Below, piece after piece: positions 21,542 through 28,834 of a stretch of DNA of 31,215 nucleotides (position 1 is the stretch's first letter; each line of letters begins with the position of its first letter). The position numbers were made by a program, and so were the translations under genes. The DNA comes from a virus, in IMG/VR virus record IMGVR_UViG_3300025010_000181, positions 1 to 31,215 of that record; one strand, 5' to 3'. The notes beneath the pieces are model-generated. The model searched no databases and was not told the DNA's origin. It saw only the letters and a program-made list of their open reading frames with translations.

Positions 21542-23235
21542 CAATCCTAGAACTCACCAGGACCATAGAGGTCCCAGGGTGGACGGCATACTCACCATTC
21601 GTCATGCAAGCGAATTTAGGCCGTGCTATCCTGGCCGATTACTGGAAAACATGGACCGGCGAAACAGACCACTTGGCCAGGGTTTTCATTACTCAATTCC
21701 TGGAAGTCTTAGGGCTAGTGAATTATTCCAGCGTGGGAAGCCTTGCCACAGTCCAGGCTCAAGAAGGATCTTTCTGGTGGAATAATGGTGATCAGATTCT
21801 TTATGTTCACCATATCCATGATACTGACACATTGGCGAGTCTTTACCTATACGGACAGGCGCAAGGATTCACCGATGGGGATGTGGTTTATATTGATGAT
21901 ATTTACTACGCGCCACTCCTACGTGGTACTCCGGAATTATCACAGCAGACTGATCTTACCGAGTATTCCAGCCTTCAGTTCAACGGGGGAGAAATTCAAA
22001 TTGATAATACGTCCGGAGAAATGGACGATGTGATTCGGGAGCCTATTTACGGTAACCAGGTGAACCTTTATTATCTAGGCCCGGGACCGTCAAACCGTGT
22101 TCGTGCCGATCTACTCCCCACTGCGTCCTATTACGTCGAGGATTATGATTTCTCTGTATCTAGACTGACTATCCAAGCTATGGACCGCCGGAAAGAGCAA
22201 AACGCCCAGGTGATTACCAGCTATCTCCCGGATGGTACAGCGGTTCCCAGGGCATACGGAACCATAACAAGAGCCAAGGCAATCCCAGTTAATCCAGACG
22301 ATACTGGAAGCATTACTTTTCGAGTAGCTGAATATTTAACTAGTTTCGGGTCAATCCAAGTTGACATAGATGGAATTTGGACTGATGTTCCTTCCGTTGT
22401 CAGCTCTGATTTATCAACTGGTTCTTTCATTCTTTCTGCGGGTATTGGCCGAGTCGGTGGAAGCTCAACTGCTGGTCCGCTGGAGTGCCGGGTTGTGGGA
22501 TGTATCGGAGCCTCTGTGACATACGCATCAGATATAATTAAGGCCTTGAATCTTGATATTCTGGGGACGATTTATGATGGTTCTAATTACGATACAACAG
22601 AGTGGGGACTGGAAGAGGTGAATCTTGCACCCGCTTCAATATTATTCGATTCAGAAATTCTTCTTTTTGATGCTATCGCCATGGTGCAGAACGGGGCCTC
22701 AATAGGATTTAGGTATGATATTAACCCTGAAGGAAAGCGCACTATAAGGGCTGATAAATGGGACCGCACGGTTTCGTTTACTGTGGGGCAGGAATCAATT
22801 TTGAACGGCTTAGAACTACCTGTTGAGTCAGACTCCAGCGTATTGGCTGGCACCGTAGTGGTGAAGTGGGGAAAGGATTACAACTCGGGCCGACATTCGA
22901 TTTTGACAGATTCAACGATGCTTGATTTTGTCACCAGGAATTACCGCCAAAAACCTACCTTGTCAACAGAAACATTACTTCTAAACGCTGTGGATGCTCA
23001 GTTGAAAGCCGACTGGTTATTACAAAGATTGTCCACGGTCCCCAGGTATGTTACACTTCAATTAGCAGGGCTGGAATATATTCAGCTCAGACTTTTTGAT
23101 ATTGGGACTTTAGATTTAGGTGTGAATATCGATAGGCTGTATTTTGGATTATGGAAAGTGTCGGTTATTGGCGTTGCCCCTGATTATGATCTCGGAATTA
23201 ACACGGTCAGAATGGCCTTAATAGAGGAGCTTTAA
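21538..23235 (+). CDS. Tail tip / baseplate hub-like protein (565 aa)
   Basis: Starts with ATGA overlapping the previous stop. A large beta-rich protein in the place of the tail-associated hub (Tal/gp J-type). Visible parts: YFTQ-type N-terminus (NLGRAILADYWKTWTGE), a middle with GEIQIDNTSGEMDD and NVYYLGPG-like strands, and a C-terminal part (KADWLLQRLSTVPRYVTLQLAG, then LFDIGTLDLGVN) typical of hub proteins that thread the tube end. There is no peptidase motif. It may present the glycine-rich adhesin encoded just upstream. The identification is positional. Confidence 0.55.
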   Translation: MTILELTRTIEVPGWTAYSPFVMQANLGRAILADYWKTWTGETDHLARVFITQFLEVLGLVNYSSVGSLATVQAQEGSFWWNNGDQILYVHHIHDTDTLASLYLYGQAQGFTDGDVVYIDDIYYAPLLRGTPELSQQTDLTEYSSLQFNGGEIQIDNTSGEMDDVIREPIYGNQVNLYYLGPGPSNRVRADLLPTASYYVEDYDFSVSRLTIQAMDRRKEQNAQVITSYLPDGTAVPRAYGTITRAKAIPVNPDDTGSITFRVAEYLTSFGSIQVDIDGIWTDVPSVVSSDLSTGSFILSAGIGRVGGSSTAGPLECRVVGCIGASVTYASDIIKALNLDILGTIYDGSNYDTTEWGLEEVNLAPASILFDSEILLFDAIAMVQNGASIGFRYDINPEGKRTIRADKWDRTVSFTVGQESILNGLELPVESDSSVLAGTVVVKWGKDYNSGRHSILTDSTMLDFVTRNYRQKPTLSTETLLLNAVDAQLKADWLLQRLSTVPRYVTLQLAGLEYIQLRLFDIGTLDLGVNIDRLYFGLWKVSVIGVAPDYDLGINTVRMALIEEL

Positions 23236-23237
23236 AA

Positions 23238-24545
23238 ATGGCAACAAAAAGAATTTCAGAACTACCAGCAGTAGCGGCCATAGTCGGGGATGAACTTTTA
23301 GAAGTGACATCTGCTGGTCCAACATCTAAAAAACTTGACATCGGACTGCTTTATGATAGCATAGCTCCTGATACTCTGGCCTTTATAGATAGGACCGGGG
23401 CGACTGACGTTGGGCCAGCTATTCAGGCTATCATTAACGCTTCCGGGGCTGATGTGACGCTTTATTTTCCGCCTGGGGAATACCTCATCGACACGCAGGT
23501 CACCATTATAACCAAGGCCAGGATCAAGATTTATGGTGATAATGCACATATAAAAATTGGACCTACTTTGATGGGAGATAACGGGTTAATAAGAATTCAA
23601 GATGTGCAGTCTATCGATATTAGAGGCCTGGAATTTCATTATGAGTTAAACTCTAATATTTGTGGTGCTATAAATATGATTTATTGTACTGGGTGTGTCA
23701 GAATTGATTCCTGTAGATTCTTAGAATTCCAAAATCTTTCCCAATACGGTATTAGGGCGCGCAGTATAAATAATATTAACGGGTCTCCAACCAGTAACGA
23801 TAACGCTGGGGCGATTTATTCAAACCTACAGTTCAGTGTTGCGGATCCACTGAACTCAGATCTAGATTTCGATTATGCCAACGCATGGCAACGCGGATAT
23901 GGAATAAACGTTCAAGATAATGCAGAATATTTTACTATTATTGGGTGCCACTTTTTTGGTCTTACTTGTGGGGTCTGGCTAACCAATGCCCCCAATGGGA
24001 TGATACTAGGATGCGAATTCCAGCAGATGAATGGATATTCCGGGCTGGCTACAAAAAGAGCCGGTATTTATGAAGATAGCGCCGTTGCAGCTAATAACGG
24101 AAAATTATCTATAACAGGGTGTAAATTTAATCATGGCTGGTATTATAGCATCCTCGATTCATCTCCTGATGGTGACAGGCCGTATTCAATCTCAAATTGT
24201 CAATTCATTGCAAACTCTTTTGATCAAATCGGATTTTCTTACGCTGGCACTAAATCTGGTCTGCATTCAATTACAAATTGTTTTTTCCAAAGGTGTTACA
24301 ATTATTTAGGGCTGGCAAGTTGGCCACATGGCGTCGCCGCACGTCAATTTATAGTAGCAAATCGGTGTACTAGGGTTAGTGTGCAGGGTAATATTTTCGA
24401 TGACAATACTGCAGGTGCTATAATTGTGACCTTGAATACTTCCGACTACTGGTTTGTGATTAATAATCTTTATCGGAATATTTTTGCGGGTCCGTTTACA
24501 TTGGTTGGGGCTAACAATCAAGTCGTCACAAACTATTTAATGTGA
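23238..24545 (+). CDS. Right-handed beta-helix tailspike (pectate-lyase-like, 435 aa)
   Basis: GAGG lies upstream of the ATG. The N-terminal 70 residues (RISELPAVAAIVGDELLEV) are a typical attachment segment. Then IDRTGATDVGPAIQAIINASG and LYFPPGEYLIDTQVTI give the classic start of a pectate-lyase superfamily beta-helix, followed by coils such as IRIQDVQSIDIRGLEFHY and FTIIGCHFFGLTCGVWL. Such spikes usually bind or cut surface polysaccharide; the active residues and sugar cannot be deduced. It is the last tail gene and probably a main host-range determinant. Confidence 0.85.
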   Translation: MATKRISELPAVAAIVGDELLEVTSAGPTSKKLDIGLLYDSIAPDTLAFIDRTGATDVGPAIQAIINASGADVTLYFPPGEYLIDTQVTIITKARIKIYGDNAHIKIGPTLMGDNGLIRIQDVQSIDIRGLEFHYELNSNICGAINMIYCTGCVRIDSCRFLEFQNLSQYGIRARSINNINGSPTSNDNAGAIYSNLQFSVADPLNSDLDFDYANAWQRGYGINVQDNAEYFTIIGCHFFGLTCGVWLTNAPNGMILGCEFQQMNGYSGLATKRAGIYEDSAVAANNGKLSITGCKFNHGWYYSILDSSPDGDRPYSISNCQFIANSFDQIGFSYAGTKSGLHSITNCFFQRCYNYLGLASWPHGVAARQFIVANRCTRVSVQGNIFDDNTAGAIIVTLNTSDYWFVINNLYRNIFAGPFTLVGANNQVVTNYLM

Positions 24546-24546
24546 T

Positions 24547-25062
24547 ATGAAAGATTACACTAATGAATCCCTGGGAGCGATTGTGGAACATCTCGAAAAA
24601 ACATCAATCGAAACAGGGGCTAAGGTGGATAATCTTAATATGGTCATGACAAAGTTTGAAACCACTTTGGTCATGAGTGAAAAAGCCCGAGTAGAAAGAG
24701 AGATTGAAAGCGAAAAGGCTAGGGTTGCAAGGGAATCTGCTATTGATAAAAAACTTGACACCATCTTTAGGATGGTCGATGGAATTACCTGTAACACTGC
24801 CAGTATAAAAGACATCGAAAACCACGAAATCAGAATTCGGAAAATTGAGATTGACGACATGGCGGAAGTTGCACGGAAAAGTGATGTGAAAGATCTTAGC
24901 ACCAGGGTAAGTAAGATTGAAAATGCGGATGCGGTGAAATGGAAAAATGCAACTTGGGCGATAGGATTGATTATAGCCGGGTTCATTCTGAATGAAGGTA
25001 AGGCCGCAATCTTGAATATGTATGAACCAAAACCAATAATTAGTAAGGTGGTGACTCCATGA
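24547..25062 (+). CDS. Coiled-coil protein with C-terminal membrane helix (171 aa)
   Basis: Residues about 1-130 are highly charged and helical (MSEKARVEREIESEKARVARE, in part), and one membrane helix lies near 133-150 (ATWAIGLIIAGFIL), followed by a short tail. This resembles XhlA-like lysis accessory proteins, which have a coiled coil then a membrane anchor and lie beside holin and endolysin. It starts one base after the tailspike stop region and overlaps the endolysin start by four bases (ATGA). A role in lysis timing is inferred. Confidence 0.6.
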   Translation: MKDYTNESLGAIVEHLEKTSIETGAKVDNLNMVMTKFETTLVMSEKARVEREIESEKARVARESAIDKKLDTIFRMVDGITCNTASIKDIENHEIRIRKIEIDDMAEVARKSDVKDLSTRVSKIENADAVKWKNATWAIGLIIAGFILNEGKAAILNMYEPKPIISKVVTP

Positions 25063-25643
25063 TAGTGAACAACGGGGCCAAGTCCCCAAATTATAGTCAG
25101 AGAAATAACAAGTTTGATCCTTCCGGTGCCTGTAACGTTTCGGCTGGCGTTTCGGCTTTGGCCGCTGCCGGGTGGGGAATACCTATCACACCGGGAAACC
25201 AGCCGGAGGACGATCTTTACCAAGTTATCCACACGAATGAGAAAACGCTTAAGCTCTGGAAGTCACTGGATCCTAACGGTCAAATACCTCCTAACCAGTG
25301 GTTTATTGTCCTGTCCCTGGGAATAAATATCTGGATGGGGAAAGAAATTTCAGAATTCCGGGACTCTGTCAGTTTGGTTAGTTTGAGAAAGTGGTTAGGA
25401 GATGGTGGGACGGCTTTAATGTCTGGTAAATTCCCCACTACTAACGGGCATTTCGTGGCGGTTACCGGATACCAGGACGACGATGGAAACGATTGGATGA
25501 TTAAAGATCCTTGGGGTGATTACAGAACGGGGTACAAGATCCAAGTGGGGAATAATATAACCATGCCTTCCCACGACTTCGCGACGATAATGAAGCCTGT
25601 GGATAGCGTGTATAAAAGAGCGATTTTAATTAAAGGGGTTTAA
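25059..25643 (+). CDS. C39-like cysteine peptidase, putative endolysin (194 aa)
   Basis: The pattern NNKFDPSGACNVSAGVSAL (Cys25), NGHFVAVTGYQDDDGN (His131) and MIKDPWGDYRTGY (Asp150) is that of C39-like papain-fold peptidases, with the three catalytic residues in order. There is no signal peptide, so it would need a holin. It lies directly before a two-helix holin candidate, so its likely job is to cut peptidoglycan cross-links at lysis. The substrate is inferred from context; the family also includes bacteriocin-processing enzymes. Confidence 0.8.
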   Translation: MIVNNGAKSPNYSQRNNKFDPSGACNVSAGVSALAAAGWGIPITPGNQPEDDLYQVIHTNEKTLKLWKSLDPNGQIPPNQWFIVLSLGINIWMGKEISEFRDSVSLVSLRKWLGDGGTALMSGKFPTTNGHFVAVTGYQDDDGNDWMIKDPWGDYRTGYKIQVGNNITMPSHDFATIMKPVDSVYKRAILIKGV

Positions 25644-25644
25644 A

Positions 25645-25827
25645 ATGAATAGGCTTAAATTATTTCTGTCAAAGTTGTTGAGCATAAAATTTGTTTTCGC
25701 AATCGTTGGCACGTATTTTTTCTATACTCGGCCAGGGGACGATACTTTAATAGTTTTCCTCGCATCATGGTTTTTATTGGTGTTAGGGCGTGAGGCTATC
25801 AAGTGGATTGAGCTGTGGAAAAAATAG
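25645..25827 (+). CDS. Holin-like protein with two membrane helices (60 aa)
   Basis: AAGGGG lies before the ATG. A basic head (MNRLKLFLSKLLSIK) is followed by helix one (FVFAIVGTYFFYT), a short acidic turn (RPGDDT), helix two (LIVFLASWFLLVLG) and a charged tail (REAIKWIELWKK). This is a small holin layout. It stands between endolysin and spanin-like genes; its last codons overlap the next GTG start at 25815. Confidence 0.75.
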   Translation: MNRLKLFLSKLLSIKFVFAIVGTYFFYTRPGDDTLIVFLASWFLLVLGREAIKWIELWKK

Positions 25828-26177
25828 GCGGTGCGGCACTTCTTTTTTTTATCGGCCTTGCTCTTGGTGTCGGTGGTTCCATTGTCTGGACTTACACCAT
25901 CGGAAAGCCTACGCCTGACGCAAATATTAACGAACTACGAGATAGAAACAGGAGCCTTGAGACAATCGCGGGAGAACTTGAAAGAAGAAATCAGGATCTC
26001 CAAGCTGAACTTGATCGAGAAAGAAGAAATCTTGCAGAGGAAAGAAGCCGAATTGCTATTGAAAGAGCAACGCTTGAAAGAATTGGAATTGTTGATTCAG
26101 AGCTTGAAGGAACAATTAACAGACTCGATGAAAATAATAAACGATTTAGAGAGTTCCTTGGTCTGGGACAGGATTAA
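25815..26177 (+). CDS. Inner-membrane spanin-like protein (120 aa)
   Basis: GTG start overlapping the holin end. One N-terminal membrane helix at about 5-27 (IGGAALLFFIGLALGVGG) is followed by a long charged coiled coil (ERRNQDLQAELDRERRNL, then EGTINRLDENNKRFREFLG). This is the layout of an i-spanin (Rz-like), anchored in the inner membrane with a periplasmic coiled coil. Almost the whole gene is also read in the +1 frame by the next entry. Since purine-rich DNA gives Glu/Lys/Arg in every frame, one of the pair might be fortuitous, but both have sensible membrane segments. Confidence 0.65.
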   Translation: MEKIGGAALLFFIGLALGVGGSIVWTYTIGKPTPDANINELRDRNRSLETIAGELERRNQDLQAELDRERRNLAEERSRIAIERATLERIGIVDSELEGTINRLDENNKRFREFLGLGQD

Positions 26178-26247
26178 ATGGGCCGCTATCGGTATTGGTA
26201 GCGGCCTGGTCGTGGGGTTGGTTATCGGCTTAGTAGCGGCACATTAA
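25831..26247 (+). CDS. Overlapping spanin-like protein with signal peptide and C-terminal membrane helix (138 aa)
   Basis: Begins at GTG 25831, four bases after the holin stop. Residues 1-21 form a signal peptide (MRHFFFLSALLLVSVV, ending PLSGL), then a coiled coil (LKEEIRISKLNLIEKEEI and onwards) to about 105, and a C-terminal helix at about 117-136 (AAIGIGSGLVVGLVIGLV). That order resembles unimolecular spanins, which span both membranes. However, the lipobox cysteine is replaced by Leu (LSGL at 18-21), so lipidation is not expected. The 3' end (26222-26247) overlaps the convergent lipoprotein gene. The ribosome site is weak, perhaps coupled to the holin stop. Confidence 0.6.
   Translation: MRHFFFLSALLLVSVVPLSGLTPSESLRLTQILTNYEIETGALRQSRENLKEEIRISKLNLIEKEEILQRKEAELLLKEQRLKELELLIQSLKEQLTDSMKIINDLESSLVWDRIKWAAIGIGSGLVVGLVIGLVAAH
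26181..26206. repeat. 8-bp inverted repeat at the convergent gene border
   Basis: GGCCGCTA (26181-26188) and TAGCGGCC (26199-26206) are perfect reverse complements with a 10-base loop. It lies inside the coding part of the spanin-like gene near where rightward and leftward transcripts meet. No T-run follows on either strand. Confidence 0.6.
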
Positions 26248-26710
26248 TTGTCAGCGGTTTGTCGGAATAAATATATGTAGCTCCTAGCCCACCCCATTCA
26301 ACCGCAACTCCTGACGCCGTGAAAAACCTTATTCCAGGGTTATTTTCTCCATAGGTTCCATCCAAGTCCTTAGTTGATAAGGTGGCTCCGTTTGAATAAT
26401 ACTCCTCTTCGGGGACCAGATAGGATCTTGTTGATGCTGGTTTCCCTTTACAAACGTAATACCCAATTATAGTCCCGTTTGACACTAGGTAGACATAAGT
26501 TTCACGGTCTGGAATATCCCAGTGAGAGTACCATCTGGCAACAGTCTTTTTTTCCTGAAAGTATGATACCTCCGGGATAGCTACAGCCTCTGCCGATCTT
26601 ACGGCCGCTTCAATTCCGGCTTGAACATCCGTTGATCGTGTTGAACATCCTTCAATGGATACTGACATAAAAATTGCAACTAAGAAAAGTAAAAATCCTA
26701 ACTTCTTCAT
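26222..26710 (-). CDS. Phage-encoded lipoprotein (162 aa)
   Basis: The signal MKKLGFLLFLVAIFMSV ends in the lipobox SIEGC (Cys22), so the mature protein would be lipidated and membrane-anchored. The rest is beta-rich and soluble (TYVYLVSNGTIIGYYVCKG, then GIRFFTASGVAVEWGG), with no enzyme motif. GGGAG precedes the ATG, which overlaps the upstream gene's stop by four bases (ATGA). It forms a pair with the membrane protein upstream. Phage lipoproteins often block superinfection at the receptor; a spanin role is less likely, since the gene lies outside the lysis cassette on the other strand. Confidence 0.75.
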   Translation of the reverse strand: MKKLGFLLFLVAIFMSVSIEGCSTRSTDVQAGIEAAVRSAEAVAIPEVSYFQEKKTVARWYSHWDIPDRETYVYLVSNGTIIGYYVCKGKPASTRSYLVPEEEYYSNGATLSTKDLDGTYGENNPGIRFFTASGVAVEWGGLGATYIYSDKPLTINVPLLSR

Positions 26711-27117
26711 TCTGAAATCTCCCTTGGAAGTTTTTCATTCTTCCACATATTCCTTGTGATCTGACTCGACCGTGAATTATATTCAGCGATCTGGTCAGCC
26801 AAAATCATCTCTAATCCTGAAAGATTAGTTTCAGCGAAAACCTTATCAGAACTTGATAATAGATTCCTCCTTGCTATTTCAATCTTTTTCTTTGTCGATT
26901 TAATAGCCATAAATTGATCTTCAAAATATTCGTAATTTTGGATTATTGCGGTTGGATTAACCACTTTTTTAGCTAATCCAGATACTACGCTAAACGGCCA
27001 AACCCCCCAGAATAAAGCCGCTAGGATATAAGCTAGTAATAGACCGCCACCGATTACAAATCCTTTCCATGCAGTACTCCCGAAGTAGTCTTTAAACTCT
27101 TCCTTAAATTCACTCAT
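26707..27117 (-). CDS. Small membrane protein with helical outer domain (136 aa)
   Basis: One membrane helix near residues 19-40 (GFVIGGGLLLAYILAALFWG) is followed by a charged helical domain (NPTAIIQNYEYFEDQF, then EMILADQIAEYNSRSSQ and NEKLPREI). I recall similar small proteins in bacteria and phages, but with no known function. AAGGAG lies about ten bases before the ATG. It overlaps the lipoprotein gene by four bases, which suggests that the two work together at the envelope. Confidence 0.7.
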   Translation of the reverse strand: MSEFKEEFKDYFGSTAWKGFVIGGGLLLAYILAALFWGVWPFSVVSGLAKKVVNPTAIIQNYEYFEDQFMAIKSTKKKIEIARRNLLSSSDKVFAETNLSGLEMILADQIAEYNSRSSQITRNMWKNEKLPREISE

Positions 27118-27133
27118 CTTAAAATATCTCCTT

Positions 27134-27457
27134 TTATTGATCGTCTGGTTCCACGATAGAGCTTATCATTTTCCGCGTCAGTTCTTTAGCCTCGGAATAA
27201 ACGGAAACCACAGTTTCAAACGTACTCGGATAGAAATTCTGGGACCTTTCAACTAAAGTATAGTCCCCAATTGTTCTTAATGGGTGTACTCCTTCAGCTG
27301 TGAAATTAGAATCCTTTTCCATCAAAGTCCTGGTGATAACGCAAACGCGCCCCTCTTCATCGCATTCGCCAAGGAGGACTATTACCCTGTGTTTCGTTTT
27401 CCCTCCACGACTATTAAATGTCCTAAAATTGTAGGTACTTCTTGATAGTAACGCCAT
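27134..27457 (-). CDS. Hypothetical protein (107 aa)
   Basis: A soluble mixed alpha/beta protein: basic head (MALLSRSTYNFRTFNSRGGKTKHR), a strand (VIVLLGECDEEGRVCVITRTL) and a C-terminal helix (SEAKELTRKMISSIVEP). There is no recognised motif. It lies between the envelope pair and the HTH-like gene in the same leftward operon, two bases downstream of the latter. The ribosome site is weak (GGCGG 7 bases before ATG). Confidence 0.65.
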   Translation of the reverse strand: MALLSRSTYNFRTFNSRGGKTKHRVIVLLGECDEEGRVCVITRTLMEKDSNFTAEGVHPLRTIGDYTLVERSQNFYPSTFETVVSVYSEAKELTRKMISSIVEPDDQ

Positions 27458-27459
27458 GA

Positions 27460-27714
27460 CTACACCGCCCTCCTGTCGACAATTAAATTCCCTTTCAACT
27501 TATGCTTACGGGTCCACAAACTTTGGATACTACTTATCGACACACTGCATAAAGTAGCAAGTTCCCTGGCGAAATACCATTCACCGCAGTACAAATACTG
27601 TCGTCCATGCCTGATAGTAAGTTTTTTACCCTTATTATTTGACGGCCTTTTCACTGCCACTTTCTTAGCCTCCCCATGGCATATCCGAGTCCTGGAGTCT
27701 TCGCTATTCCACAT
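27460..27714 (-). CDS. Small helix-turn-helix protein (84 aa)
   Basis: I prefer ATG 27714 (MWNSEDSRTRICHG) to GTG 27732, because the latter lies inside the preceding gene and offers no better ribosome site. The N-terminus is basic (KKVAVKRPSNNKGKK). The C-terminal half carries EWYFARELATLCSVSISSIQSLWTRK, in the order helix, turn, helix, matching small HTH proteins. It could regulate the leftward block. The target is unknown. Confidence 0.65.
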   Translation of the reverse strand: MWNSEDSRTRICHGEAKKVAVKRPSNNKGKKLTIRHGRQYLYCGEWYFARELATLCSVSISSIQSLWTRKHKLKGNLIVDRRAV

Positions 27715-28051
27715 AATGTAGCACCATTCCACGGTCTTCCGCTTCAGCCTTCTCGATCAGCGCACCACGGGAGAATTCCCATCCGGGGAGAAAGTGGATT
27801 TCATCACACCATCCCAGGGCTACGATATCTAGACCCATGCAGGCCGCCCACCGTTGCTCTTCCGTCATGGTTTTCCATGCCTTGGAGTTAACCAGTTCGT
27901 AGCAAACGTTATGCGGATTCACAGCAAAGTGGCCTTGGCGTGTCAGTTCCAGCTCATAGGCTGAGAATGCATGGATGTTCAGTTCAGGAATCCCGGTAAT
28001 TGGGCCGGAGATGTATATTTTTTTAGGTTTTGGTGTGGTTAGGTCAATCAT
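27704..28051 (-). CDS. DUF4406-like protein (nucleoside deoxyribosyltransferase-like, 115 aa)
   Basis: Start ATG 28051 (MIDLTTPKPKKIYIS) has AAGGA eight bases upstream and overlaps the previous stop (ATGA). The sequence KKIYISGPITGIPELN followed by AYELELTRQGHFAVNPHN, LDIVALGWCDEIHFLPGW and RGALIEKAEAEDRG follows the DUF4406 pattern, related in fold to nucleoside 2-deoxyribosyltransferases. Phage members may act in nucleotide metabolism, or respond to nucleotide-based defences, but no activity is proven for the family, so I give fold only. Confidence 0.8.
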   Translation of the reverse strand: MIDLTTPKPKKIYISGPITGIPELNIHAFSAYELELTRQGHFAVNPHNVCYELVNSKAWKTMTEEQRWAACMGLDIVALGWCDEIHFLPGWEFSRGALIEKAEAEDRGMVLHYVE

Positions 28052-28245
28052 GATTCCATCCTTAGTTTGCATTCGGCATACGCGTAGCCTTGACGGTATG
28101 CCGTGAATTTTAAATTAGTTTCACCATCGCAGTAAAAGAACCCGCATTTCCATAACTGCTTTGGTTCTTTTTCAGGCTTGTTGAGCTTGTAGTCAAGTTC
28201 AAACTGGACCATTAGTTGGTAGTGTTCTTGGCTTGAAACGGTCAT
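28048..28245 (-). CDS. Hypothetical protein (65 aa)
   Basis: Small charged protein (MTVSSQEHYQLMVQFELDYK, then KCGFFYCDGETNLKF and AYAECKLRMES). GGAG lies nine bases before the ATG, and both ends overlap neighbours by four bases. Three Cys residues are present but not in a zinc-finger spacing. No family is recognised. Confidence 0.6.
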   Translation of the reverse strand: MTVSSQEHYQLMVQFELDYKLNKPEKEPKQLWKCGFFYCDGETNLKFTAYRQGYAYAECKLRMES

Positions 28246-28448
28246 CCGAAAAACTCCCCGAACTCTGTAAGTTCTCTATTCTGTAAATACATCCGGGCGG
28301 CAATGGCCTCGGATTGTCCAACTGAAATTCCTTCAAAAGTCTGGCCTTTATTGTTGGATCGGTACAAAAAATAATTACCGTTCTCACACTGCAAAACCTT
28401 GCCGGAGAAATTTCCGTAGGTGTACTGGACCCCGTTGATTTTGGTCAT
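28242..28448 (-). CDS. Hypothetical protein (68 aa)
   Basis: Start chosen at ATG 28448 (MTKINGVQYTYGNFSG) because GGAG lies eight bases upstream and the codon overlaps the previous stop (ATGA). The longer frame to 28487 lies inside the upstream gene. Strand-rich N-terminal half (GKVLQCENGNYFLYRS), then a helix (VGQSEAIAARMYLQN). Function unknown. Confidence 0.62.
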   Translation of the reverse strand: MTKINGVQYTYGNFSGKVLQCENGNYFLYRSNNKGQTFEGISVGQSEAIAARMYLQNRELTEFGEFFG

Positions 28449-28834
28449 CTTTTCAACTCCTCCAATGTTTCCCCAATCTCTTTCCACCTGGGGTGTGACT
28501 CGGTTATCAGTACGGCCAGTTCCAAGGCTTCTATGGCTTCTGTAAGCTTGGCTTGTAGTGATTCGGCAACCTTTAGACCCTTGTTTACCAAACTAGCACC
28601 TTCCATCAGGGTTTCGTATAAAGTATCCCCGTCTTTAACCATGGACTCCAAGGATTCAGTTTCCAGATCTTTACAAGCATTAACGCAGGCCACTATTCGG
28701 CGGGCGTTGGCCGCATGGTCATTAGGTTTGAAATGCTCAAAACACTCCGCTATTTTATCATCATCCATAGTGTTTATTGTTACCTGGTCATTCCCCCAGT
28801 GATAGCGTTTCCAAGGCTCTTTCGTGTGACTCAT
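28445..28834 (-). CDS. Conserved-type phage hypothetical protein (129 aa)
   Basis: The stretch HTKEPWKRYHW near the start and NDHAANARRIVACVNACKDLE in the middle are typical of a widespread small phage protein type of unknown function. The second half is a long helix (AESLQAKLTEAIEALELAV). The start overlaps the stop of the 334-residue gene by four bases, so expression is coupled to it. Confidence 0.7.
   Translation of the reverse strand: MSHTKEPWKRYHWGNDQVTINTMDDDKIAECFEHFKPNDHAANARRIVACVNACKDLETESLESMVKDGDTLYETLMEGASLVNKGLKVAESLQAKLTEAIEALELAVLITESHPRWKEIGETLEELKR

Noticed and set aside
24555-25232. Minus-strand open frame of 225 codons with hydrophobic stretches
   Set aside because: Antisense to the coiled-coil lysis gene and endolysin start; hydrophobicity follows from the complement of charged codons.
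26181-26206. GGCCGCTA hairpin as a bidirectional terminator
   Set aside because: The stem is good but no T-run follows on either strand, so intrinsic termination is not supported. Kept only as an inverted repeat.
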